NCBI GenBank assembly: GCA_012845835.1
Contig: JABAKD010000001.1
Location: 947,501-1,011,500, forward strand
Length of the DNA stretch: 64,000 nt
Source of the DNA: Undaria pinnatifida
Taxonomy: Eukaryota; Sar; Phaeophyceae; Laminariales; Alariaceae
Direction: 5' to 3'
The translations under genes were made by a program, and so were the position numbers. The notes below the pieces were generated by a model. That model worked only from the letters and a program-made list of their open reading frames with translations, did not search any database and was not told the origin of the DNA. Position 1 is the stretch's first letter; the number at the start of each line of letters is the position of its first letter. This document shows, piece after piece, positions 42,311-54,400 of this stretch.

Positions 42311-44261
42311 TTTTGGTAACAGCTGTTACTACTCGTGTTTGTCTGCTCGTGCTGCGGCCGCTGCTGCTGTATACTGCTGGTGATGTTTCTGCTGTTGAGG
42401 CGGCGGGGGCAGACCCGACATGGATGGTGCAAGTGCAAGATTTTGGATCCGGCGTATGATACATATATGCTCGTCGTGCATGCAATACTGGTCTCATACA
42501 ACATCGTAGATTGCACGTTGGGAGAGAATGAACTCTTGACAAAAAACAACCGCATCCAGTAAGAAAGAGCGAAATTTATAGATTGGTGGAGTTGGTATGA
42601 TATCATACCTGGTGCGTCTGTACCGTAGCAGTTATCTGCTGTTGTACAGTACAAAGAGCAGCACACCAGAGGTGCCGGGTATCATAGGCAGCAATAACTG
42701 GCATAAACAACAACCGCATAAATTGGAACACAACAATATACAGATCGATGGATCGAGCCATGATATCGAGCACTGCGATATATCAAAGCAGATCATACCG
42801 GTATGTATGATACGCCTGGCATCATACGATACAGCATGACAGATACAGCAGCAGCAACAACTGACACAAACAACCGCATAAACAACAGCACAAAAGAGAT
42901 CTAAATTAAATCGAGAGGCTCTACGTAGAGCAGCATCACAGACTTTCGTACAACATACACCAGCACCACCAGCATCTCTCGCACAATAAAAACAACACAG
43001 CAGACAAAACAAGCTCGTCAACTCGTATCATACAAAAAAAACACACACAGCAGCTGCAGCAAGCAGCAAGCAGCAGTAGCAGCAGCAGCAGCAAGCACCC
43101 TCCCATTTTCTGAGGTTGCACGAGTTCTACGATGATTCGTATCGAGATCTCAGTAATCTGCTTTGAAGTGTCTGTTCCATACGAAAGCCATATCGTAATC
43201 TTTTCTCTGCTGAATCTAGGCTCGTGGGGGATGAAAAAAAAACGATCTCATTCGTCCGAGAGGGGCAAGAGTGCCACAAGCGGGTCAAGCAACGTCCCTA
43301 CCCCAAGCACGGATAAGAAATACTCTGGCCAAAGCTACACCGCTACGACGCTCGGCCGTCGCTGTAGCAAGAGGACGCGTGGATTTTGGCAGACAAAAAA
43401 AGGTGAAATCATCGCATTCACAAAATCATCACCGCGCTCTATGGACGGGCCCCCTCCCCTCCCGTCCCCTCCCTGCCTTCGAAAAAAAAGCAAATCGGAC
43501 CACCCACACATACCTCACCGAAAAAAACGTGAACTACGGCCGGCCGTCGATCCGAACGGCCAAGCATGCGGCTTACCTCCCAGCGCCTTCCACTGCTCTG
43601 GCCAGGGCTGGCCTCGAGAGCCCTCGCCCGGCTTGCTCCTCCTCCTCTTCGTCCTCCTCCTCCTCCCCCTGCCTGCCTCCTCCTCCTCCTCAAGCTGCTG
43701 CTGCTTTTCTTCGTTTCTATGCGTTTAAGCTTTAGTGGGGCGTGGAGCTGACGAGAGGGGGGGGAATTTGGTTCGGGCCGGAATGGCGCAGAAGGAGTAG
43801 AGAGCGACAGAAGGTGGGGCTGCCGCCGGATCGCGGCTGGTTTCTGCCCTTCAGCGCCTTGGATCTGGCGCTGCCGCCTCTAGGATCTGGCGCTGTTCCC
43901 GAAGTCACGACCTGGTTCTCGTTTGCAGATCCTTGGCAAATGGATCGGATTCGTGACGATCCAGATCGAGCGCCCAAAATAAACGATGTTTTATGCGATC
44001 CACGTGAATCTAGAGAGCCGGCAACGGCAATATTAAACCGTATCCCCGTTTTTTCGGATCTCAACCGTTTTTCGTCTATAGAAAACCCCGAAAAACAAAA
44101 CATGTGAGAGACCTCCGAGGCCTCGAGGGGAGGGAGGACATCGTTTTGCTGGGAGGACTGCAGTTCCTGGTGCGTTCTGTAAGGCCTCGTTTCTTGTGTT
44201 GGTTGTTCGGGAGGTGATCCAATGTAGCAGAGGATGTACCTTCAGCACGACGCAGCAGTCG
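42311..44261. promoter_or_regulatory. Shared divergent 5' region of the two genes
   Basis: This is a head-to-head interval of about 1.95 kb between the first codons of the deacetylase fusion gene (minus) and glycerate kinase (plus). It holds scattered CAG/CTG repeats (42340-42400, 43040-43100), stretches of CCT-rich DNA (43620-43700) and a near-palindromic TACCTGGT motif near 42606. I see no unambiguous TATA box or other core element. The ORFs in it (for example 43132-43728 plus, 43439-43693 minus) are low complexity and not convincing. Confidence 0.5.
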
Positions 44262-45401
44262 ATGACTCGTGGGGTCGTGATGGCCACGTGTCGTGCAGCG
44301 TTTGCGGCCTGCAACCTGCTGTCCTGCCGCCAACATGCCATGCTCTCCGTCTCCAAGTCAGCACAGCATTTGGAGTCACTTCAAGTACATGATATTTCTC
44401 GCACTGCAAGTACAAGTACGAACATCGAGGTTGGCTTTCCGCGAGCAGCCGAAGTCAAGCCCATGCTTGTGTTGTGTAGCACCAGGATGAGAGGCGGTGT
44501 TTGTCGTGGTTCCGGCAGTTGCAAGATACGGTTGCACACGTCATCTTCGTCGTCTCCTTCCGAAAGTCATTCCCCCGCTGCTCGTGGCGAGCCAGGCGTG
44601 AACTGGAACCTGGGAGAGCGGCCTACTGCTGCTGCTGCTGCTGCTGCTGCTGTTCATAGCCACGAGAGCGAAGCTACGCCAGCAGCAGCTGAAACAACAG
44701 CGATAACATTGCAAGAGTACATAGCTCTTGGTCCTCCTCGGCCTCAGCAACAACAGCAGGAGCAGCACCAGCTACGACGACGACGGCGATTAACAACGAG
44801 GGAGACAGCAGCAGAAGCATCAGGCGCATCACCAGCCCCAACACTACAGCCACCACCACCAGTAGAAGGCTTCACCGAGGGAGAGCTCGAAGAGTGGGTG
44901 GCAGCGTCCATCGACCTCGCGGCGTCCCTCGGCATCGACCCCGCCACAGCAACCGAACCCGAGTGTCGGCGAGTGTTCCACCTCTACCTCCCCGTCTACT
45001 TTTGGCTCAAGCACCTCCTTGCGACGCGACCGCTCCCCACCAACCCCTCCAATGCCACCCCTCCTCCTCCTCCTCTTTCTATGCATACCTTATCTCCTCC
45101 TCCCCATATTTCTTCCCCTTTTTTCTATTCTGTTTATGCCACCTCTCCTGATACTGCTGATCCTCCTCTTGCTGCTGCTGGAGCTGCTGCTGGAACTGCT
45201 GCTGGTGATGGTGTTGCTGCTGGTGCCGGCGCGGACCATCCACGAGACGGTGAGGGTCCAGCGCTGGTGGTGGGCATCTCGGCGCCTCAGGGATGCGGGA
45301 AGAGCACCCTCGTCGGGGAGATGCGGCGGATGCTGGAGAAGGGGGGGCACCACTGCGCCGTCGCTTCCATCGATGACTTCTACCTCACTGGCAAGGAACA
45401 G
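44262..45401 (+). CDS. GLYK: Glycerate kinase exon 1
   Basis: The exon has 380 codons from ATG 44262 (MTRGVVMATCRAAFAACN) to the donor GTGAGC after CAG, phase 0. A second ATG at 44280 (MATCRAAFAACNLLSC) is equally possible. The frame is open upstream to a GTG at 44196 without a better ATG. The N-terminus is rich in Ala, Ser, Cys and Arg with few acids, fitting an organelle presequence; plastid versus mitochondrion cannot be told. Poly-Ala (GCT)n and Gln (CAG)n runs lie between presequence and kinase fold, and a Pro/Ala-rich run lies just before the P-loop. Confidence 0.82.
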
Positions 45402-48400
45402 GTGAGCAAGTGTGGTAAAAAAAATGTGCTGTTACAACCTGCTGTAACTGCGAGCTGGGCCAGCCAAAAGACGGATAAAGTTTCCACACTGCTGGTGTAG
45501 GCTCTAGGGTACTGCTTGTACATAATACCAGGTACCAGGTACAGAATAGCGCCACGCTTGGGCGAACGAGGACTACAGGCTACCGCCAGTACTTTGAGCT
45601 ATTTCTTATACAGTCGGATTCCGCCAGTCGAAAACGGCCCTTTTCGACTGGGCTTTTTTTCGACTGGAATCTTCTGGTCCTTCTTATCGTCGGTCGAGTC
45701 GATTTTATAGTTTTTGTGCTCTTCCTAGCGGCGGCTGGTTGGTGTGAGGGAGTACTGCTGTACAGCAGTCGAAATCGGTTGGCAGCTCTGTGCTTCGCGC
45801 TTTCTCCGCGAGCAACGGCTCGACGAACCCTCGTTCCAGCGAGTTGGTGGCTTTGGGCTTAGCCGAAAGCCGCCAAAGCTATGTTCGTGGAGTTGCACTC
45901 AGCCGAGAGCCGCCAAAGCTACAGCAGGCGCAGCCGGTGTTGGCAGCATGGGATCGATACCGCGCGCTGCTGCCGTCGTGTGATTGTTGTTGTTGTTGTT
46001 GTTGTTCTCACATTAACTCGCATAATCAAGTCCGTGGTCACAGGACAGGCTCCAGTCACTCTCGAGCTGAGGAATACCCCAGGGAAAAACACACACAGCC
46101 CAAGGTGGTACACGCATATATCACAGCTGACGCAATTCATGCCTCCACCAGAAACATATAAAAGTGAAATCGGGAGTCAGTCTACGATGTGCCAGGTCCA
46201 GGCCGGTGCATACGTCTCACTACTCACGCCTGGAGAAACCAAATATTCCGATTGCCACCCAAGGAAGACTACCACGTATATATTACACGTAGTATCTATC
46301 ACTACGCATACGCACGACAGGCATAAGTCAATTGGAGAAAAAGAAACAAAGAAAAAAAAAGAAGATAAAGGAAAGGAAAGAAAAGAGAAGAAAAAACGAA
46401 ACAAGACGAAAAAGGCAAGCAAAGAGAAGAAAAAGACAAGAAAAGCAAGAAAAGACAAGACAGGAAAGCAAGGAAAGAAGAAGAGAAAAAAAGAAGAAAA
46501 GAAATAGAAAAAGAAAAGAAAGAAGAATGTCATACTAGCAGACCCTAGGAACTGGCTAAGGATGGCATTGGGCCAACAGAGGGTATCACGTCCATGATAC
46601 ACGCTGCTGGCGAGCGGAGCTAGGAATGCGCCACGCTGACTTGCTGCGAGAAGCAACAGCAGTGATAGCCACGCCAGCGTCAGCACCTTGTATGATACTG
46701 CAGTGTGGTACCTGGTATGGGTGTGTGACCGTGTTGCCTTGTGTGTGTTTGGTGGTGGGATGAACGATGCGATCGGTTAAAAAAAATAGTGTGAAATTTT
46801 CTTGACTGGGTTTTTCGACTGGAGGATCCAGTCGAAAAAGTCGAGTTTTTGGACTAGATCAGCCAGTCGGAATTCTCACTCGAAAAAAGTTGAGTCGAAA
46901 AAGCCCTTTCGACTACAGTTGTGTAAAAAAGCTCGATTTGGGCTTCAGTCGAAGAAGCCGTTTTTTCGACTGACAAATCCGACTGCATAAGAAATGGCCT
47001 TAGGACTGGAAAATTGAAGGGTTCTTGACGGTGCGGTTTTTGCAGTCAGTTCGGTGCGGTTAGGTGCCGTTAACCGAAGCTCACCGTCACCGTAAGTTTT
47101 GCTATATCCGAAAGCCGCACCGAAGCGCACCGTAGGACATACTAAAATATAACCGCACCGCACCGTAGGACATGAAATGTAACCGAACCGCACTGCAGGG
47201 ATCACGAGATCTGAAAACCGCACCGAACCGTACCGTAGCATTTGCGATTTCTGAACACCGCTCCGAACCGCACCGCAGGATATATCACGGCACCGAACAG
47301 CACCGCCGTACGATTTCCAATATCTGAAAACCGCACCGAACCGCGCCGTAGGAGCGCCATCGAAACCGCACCGCACCGTGTGCATCAAAGATACTACGGT
47401 CCCATAAACCGGTACATCGGTTATTATTTAACAGTGCGGTTAACTTGACACCGTAGAACACCCGCGATAGAAAACTCGCGATTCCATCGGCCGCGGAACG
47501 CTACTATAGCGTCACTGTTTCGCACGGTTTATGACGGTTCTGCACGTTTTTCGTGTCAAGCGTTCCCGCTAGCTTGGTTATTCTTGTGGCTTTTCACGTT
47601 TCGATTAGAATGCAAAAAAGGTTCCAGTATACCTGGTACACCCTGGTACCTGGTACCAGTATATTACTACAAGGGCTCCTCTCCGCGGGCGGCTGACACC
47701 TACCGCTACGCTCGTGCAAGGTAAAATACAACGAAATTTAAAGGGGGCAGAAAGAAGACGCCCACTTTTTGGTGCAACTAGCAATTTGACAATGCCTAGA
47801 GCTACTTGTGCATAGCTGATTGCCTTGTGCTGTGCTGTGTGCTTGTTGACGATGTCACATTCTGATCGGCAGTGTATCGTAATTGTGCGAGTCATCGCAC
47901 CCCCGTGCGATCGATTTTTAAATGATTCCTAATTTTGATTTTTATCGCACAGGGGTGCGATAACTCCGGCATGTGCGATGACTCCTGCCCCTGTGCGGTA
48001 AATGAATTAAATGATTTGATTTCCCGTTCTGACGCACACCCCTGTGCGGTAACTCCGACATGTGCGACTCTGAACAAATCACACACCCTGCCATGCTGTG
48101 ATGCGAACGCACACCCCTGTGCGGTAACTCCGACATGTGCGATTCCGAGCAAATCAAACACCCTGCTGTGCTGTGATGTGAACGCACACCCCTGTGCGGC
48201 CGGCATGTATGTGCGATACGGAGGAAACCACACACCCCACTGCTGTACTGGTGGCGCACCTTTTGAACGTCCTCCCTGTGCGATACCTAACTCTACCATG
48301 TGCTACACGGAACACACCCCAAGGGTGGAAACTGATAGGCACTGCTGCCTGTGTGCCTGCCTTCCTGCGGTTCGTCCGTACCGCACCCAGAGCACACACA

Positions 48401-51400
48401 GCACAAAAACACAAAAAACCCGACCGACAAAAAAGCGGCGGAAAAAGGCAAAAGCGGCGAATTACTGGTAACTAAAAAATCACCCGAGAGCCGAGAGATG
48501 TGCTTGTGGCAACTCAGCACACACGAACACGCTCTACCATGTCGTAAGGTGCAGGCGCGGCGGCTGCCGCCCCACCGAGTGGTGCCTCTACTACTGTTCC
48601 CACTGCCGCATCTGCTACTGCCTCTCCAGCAGCATCTACGGCCAGGACACACGAAGACGTTTAGTGCCTTGTTCTGTAGTTGAAGTAGGTATAGTGCAAC
48701 GACTGGTGACGGTAGGATTCGAGTTGGTTTGTGGTGTTGTCTGCGAAAAGAGGAGAAACGGCGGAAGGGAGGTGTGTCGTAGGTAGGTAGGTACTGAGTT
48801 GTCGGCTGCCGTCGTTCCGTTGCATGAGGTACAGCAGTACTAGGTAGGTCAGCACCGCATCGTGGCAGGGCCGGTGGTGCTTTTTTTTTTCTGGTGCGGT
48901 CGCCGAATAAAAAATAACAAAAGCGAGAGTTTTTTTCATGTATGTATGATATGCACCTGCTACAAACAGCGGTGAGCCCCGGTTACAAACCGCTAGAAAA
49001 ACGGATCGTGGCACAATGTTTATCCTGAGGCCACACGCCACAGCATGCAACCTCACGCTCGAAGGTGGCACCAATATCGGAGTCATCGCACCCCTGTGTG
49101 ATAACTCCGACCCCTGCGCGAAAAATGCATTAAATGATTCCAAACTTGAAAAATTAACGCACAGGGATGCGATGACTCCGGCATGTGCGATGACTCCGGC
49201 CTGTGCGATGACTCGCACAATTACGGTATGGGGGTAATTTGCGAAAAAGAACATGAAGAGAACCGAGAGAGGACAATCAAACGAAAGAAAGCAAAATGAC
49301 GAGTGCACACCGCTACCTGGCACCTTGTACTTCACACACCGGTACCTGGTACCAGGTACTTCGCATAATTCTTGGTACTGTGTGTTCGAAAGAAAACACA
49401 GCGCAGCACGCCATCGCCCCACACTGCAGGGCAATGCACGGCACCGCACGGCAATGCACGGCACCGCACGGCAATGCACGGCACCGCACGGCGCTGCGCT
49501 GGTGAGCTACATCTGGTCTGAGCTGACCTGGGAGCGCATTTTTGTGATCAAACAATGTCGTGCTTACAACCCTGGTGCACTACAGTTGTACCGGTACCTG
49601 GTATGATGCTTCGAATAACACCTGGCACATACGAAAGAGGAAGTGCAGCAAAGCATGCAGCACGCCACGGCACAACGCTGCACAGTACCACACCGCACGG
49701 CAGGGCACGGCAGGGCACAACACCGCACGACACAGCACGGCGCTGCTGAGCTGAGCTGAGCTGAGCTGATGAGCCAAGCTGATCTCAGCTGGAACCTGGT
49801 ATGATTATTTTGATACTTCGAATGATACCTGGCATACACGAATGAGTAAGTACAGCAAAGCACGCGGCACGGCACAGCACGGCGCAGCACAGTACCGCAC
49901 CACAAGGCAGGACACGACACCCCGCGGCACCGCACGGTGCTGCGCTGTTGAGCTACGTAGCGCTGCAGTGCACTGCTGAGCTGAGCTGAGCCGATAAGCC
50001 ACGCTAAGCTCAGCTGGGACCTGGTATGATGATACTTCGTGCAACTAAACAAAAAAGGTGGAGAAAGATATCCTAGAAAAACTGGACCGTTCCACAAGCA
50101 ACGGAAGGAGGCGGTGTTCAAGTGGGACATTTTGAGAGGCCAGGGATGTACAAACCGAGTCCTCTCGAAAAAAAGACAAAACACAATAGTTTCATGTTTT
50201 CATACGCTCGGCGGATTGGGCATTCCACAAGATGAAGCTCGTTACTCTGTATTGTGCCTGGTATAGTGTAGAGCAAGATGCCGGCGTGTGTTGCAAGTAG
50301 ATGTGCTATGTAACATGACAATGTGCAACATATGGGTCGGTTTGACTTCGCGTAGAAAGTAAGCGAGATGTACCTGGCGCGAAAACCGTACGAACCCGCG
50401 AGTTTCGACGATTTATTCACACGCTGCCTGTAGCGGTTTCCACGGGGGACCATAGTAAATAGGACCTACGGTACACACAAAAACCAATATATTTTCCTAT
50501 TTTGACTAACAATATTTGGTCCTATTTACTATGGTCCCCCGTAATAATGCGTTAGTGCCCCGAGAAAAAAAGTGTCAAAAACCGTATGAAACCGCGGTTT
50601 TGTACGGTCTATTCACACGATGCACCGTCGCGAAACAGCGGTTTCGTTAGTGTTCCGAGAAAAATCTTGAGAACCGTGCAAAACCGCTGTTTTGCACGGT
50701 TTATTCATACGGTGCACCGTAGAGAAAAGTCTTTTTCTTCGGTTTTCCCTACGTAAGAGGATTGGAACCGCACCGAGGCAAAAACCGTTGAACGGGGAAT
50801 CGCACGGAACCGAACCGTAGGATGTATCACAGCACCGAGCCGCACCGTGGGATTCCTGGTTTCTGAAATCCGCACCAAACCGCACCGTAGCAAAACCGTT
50901 CAACGGGGAATCGCGCCGAACAGAACCGTAGGATGTATCACAGCACCGAGCCGCACGGTAGAATTCCTGATTTCTGAAAACCGCACCAAACCGCACCGTA
51001 GCATTTACAATTTTTGAATAACGCTCCGCCCGCACCATGAGATGTCCTATTTTTCAAAATCGCACCGAACCGCACCCGCAAGATTTCGGTTTTCTTGAAA
51101 CCGCACCGAACCGGATCTTAAGATTTCGATTTGAGAAAAACGCACCGTGCTCGGACGGACAACCTTTAAGAACCCTAGAAAATTGGAAGCGCTGACTCTG
51201 ACACAGCACTGCACAGACGAAAACAGAAAACAATTGTAGAGTTTCATCAACCTTTTTCGTTTTGACTCGATCTCGCCGAGATATCCGCGAAAACTCGAAA
51301 GGACCCACTTATCCACACAAAATTCATTAAATAATCGTTCCCGATCAAGATGAGATGTGGTGGCGACAATGCTGAAAACAAAGAAGATCGAGTTAAGTTT

Positions 51401-54400
51401 ATTTGCCCCATTCGCCACTCATCAAGAGATATGGCCGTAAACACGATTCCATGTTTGTACAAGTTAACTAAATGCGGAAGTAAACGGTTTATCTGCGATG
51501 CACCGCTCAATTTTGCACTTTTCAGACCCATTTTTTTTTTATTTTCCCATCGTATTTAAAACGCACGTGCAAATGTATTTCGAACCATCCCTTTTTGTTG
51601 TCGTTTTTTTTCACAGTAGTTATGGTCAATATGTTTTTTTTACGGATCTTTGGATCGGTCGTAAAGCGGGCGTAAACAGCAGCGCCTAACAATGGTTGAA
51701 TGTGGTACGCGTCTTGCTGCCTTCAGCCAAGCTTTGTGAGACCCCGCAATGGGCACAATCGACGCAGTTTATGCGGCGGTACAGCGCACAGCGCACCAGT
51801 TCCAACGCAGACACCCAGCTATACAACAGGGCAATGATACTGATGAACCTCGCAGGTGGCAGGGGTTTGTGGTGTCATTTGGTTGTTCCGTGTACACCGG
51901 GTGGTTGCTCCAGCCTAGCCCTGCGGGTCGTTTGCTAGCAGGCGTGAAATGTGTTTTTAGGTCCGCAGCCAACTTTTTTGCGGGCTTTTTAGACGGCGCG
52001 GCATGCTCGTAGGCTTCTAACAACACCGCCGTGTCTATCCTCCGGTCTTCGGTCTCTCGAATGCATGTGAAGCACACACTAGGAAAAGGCCTCAGGATGG
52101 AGCTTCTGTGGGAGCTGCGTCGGGGTTGGTCGGATAAAAAAATAGCCGTCATGGAGCTCTCAACACACAGGAAGCCAAGAGCGCCCACTTTTTTGCAGAC
52201 GTCACGACTGAGGACATCGGTAACCCTCTCAACTTGTGGGGGCGCCATGTTCCTGCTTAAGAGCACGCCGCGGTGATTACCCCATCAAGCCAGCCTGCGA
52301 TCCTCATGGCTTGGGTTCGAGTTCATTTGCTGCGTCCATTAGTATCGCACAGACCGATGCCAATGATTAGTTGAAGATGACAGTCTTTTTGAAACCGTCG
52401 TAATTTCTTTTATCAAAATTGAAGTCGAAGTATTGAACCTGGGGACCAGGGGACGGATAAGATCCTCCGTGGCCTTAAGAATCCCTTATTTCAAGCCCTT
52501 TGTTGGAACTCGTATGTAAGGTAGGGTGTGCCCTGCTCTATTTTCAATGCACGAGAGAACACGCTCTTTTTTTCGTCTGAAACTCGAGCCTGTGATCTTA
52601 ACCGCGAAATCCTGGAGTGCTGTCGCGTACTCAATCTAATTCCAGGTAGTGTGTTCCCAAAACGTAGTCTACAGCATGTGTGTGAGTTCTTGCCATGAAA
52701 GTGATAGTTTTCACCCTATGATATGTACATCCTATACTACTCATGGTACCTGTATAAGCTGTGTGTCTGAAACAGACCTGCTCTTTCCACCCATCCAATG
52801 CACATCCAGCGCAACCAGTGTCCGTGCCAAAGCCTTCTCCCAAAGAGGCGAGCGCAGTGCTGATTGAAGTATTGTTTAGACCCATACATAGGAAGCAACC
52901 CCAATAAACAACGCCAGGCGCAATTGAAGCGGCGGCACCGACGACCTTTATCTCACTGGCGCTGAGCAGTTGAGCAGAGTATTCAAAGCGAACCACATGC
53001 CGAAGGTGAACCTTGTGCTCTTTGCTGGGTACCTGGCATGTAACCGCCCAACTCTAAAATTAATTCCAAAAGCAGCTTTTTCTCCAAACGTTTATTAATA
53101 CTACGAAGTATTAGTTACCTAATAGGCCCCATCCTTTTAGCACCGCACTCTCGATATGGGGACAAAACACGTGCACTCTGACTAGGAAAATTTCAGGTGT
53201 TGGAAATGGGTAAGAGGCCCTTCAGGCAAAACATGTAAGCACAGCAGTCAACCAATCCGATTTTTGTTTTCAGTTGCAATACCACTTCTGGTATAATTTC
53301 GACCTTCCAATACCCACCTACGGAATTCGACGTTTCCTCAGTTCTAATGGTCAGACCATCTCCCTCGCGGCAGTTTTAAAAGAGCGGTGGTCTTAGGCGA
53401 CCTTTTTGTGTCAAGCGCCGGATGGGTCCTATATGGCACCTTTTTCATCACGAAAAGCGCCTCTTACTGAAAAACGACTCCTCCACACCTCTGCGACATG
53501 TAGACGGATTTTTAAAGGACTTTTTTTCCCAGGCTGCTGATTCATACAGTTTTAACTTGCAGTAGATTTTCGACGACAACGCCGAGCACTAGCAGGCGAA
53601 CCTACTGTGCCTGGGCCTTTAGTTCAACCCTCCGTAGCGTCCTACGCGGCCACAGCAGAGTAGATTCAATACTGGAGCCCCGGAATCATGATATTTCTTG
53701 CTGCTGAGCAATCTCGATTCGTGATGCAAACACAGCAATGCCTGCCCTCGCTTGCAGATCCAAGGACCCCAACTCCTCCTAGAGACCATAACAAACACGC
53801 TGTACGTACGTTGGTTGGGAGATGGTCGGAGGCCTAGTGATGGAACTTTGCCGTGTTCGGTATTGAGTCGTGATATGTCGTTGTGAGTACCAGATTTAGT
53901 ATTGGTAGGGTATTTTTGTAATTTTATAATATAGTATGGCTGCTGTAAAAACACGAAAAATCTTGCGAGATATATTTTCAAGACGCGAGCACTCTTTGTT
54001 TGTTCAACCCTATAGTACGTGCCAGGAGCGTGGGGGCTGTGTGTGTGGTGTGTAGCTGTGAGGGTGTGCTTGGGTGCTGTACCTGGTACTCGTTTTTTTA
54101 TTGTATTTTTTGCGTATGGTCTGTTTTGTTTCGGACACAAGAACCCGCGTACCGAAGCTAGAACCCGTTTGATGCCGTTCGGTTCTCGCGTGTGCTGTTT
54201 CCCACCCGCGTGGGTTAAGGCTTATTTTTTTCTCCATCCTCCGACGGATGGGGAAAAATAAAAACTTGAGCTCACCACACTTCCACGTATTTTCGTACAT
54301 GTGTGTCAATGTAACTCAACTGTATTCGTAATTCGGCGCTAGTTGGCGCATCCTTTACTTCTCGTGACGGCGATAGCGCGAGCTATCCCTACCGGCGGTC

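Noticed and set aside
43132-43728. 198-codon plus-strand frame upstream of glycerate kinase
   Set aside because: Starts in a region without coding-like composition, becomes Ser/Leu/Pro runs, and no homology was recognised.
47885-48300. Regular palindromic repeats as a CRISPR-like array
   Set aside because: Spacers are themselves repeats, the context is eukaryotic and no cas genes are present.
53619-54140. 173-codon minus-strand frame
   Set aside because: Composition is not coding-like and it overlaps the boundary of family L; no motif.
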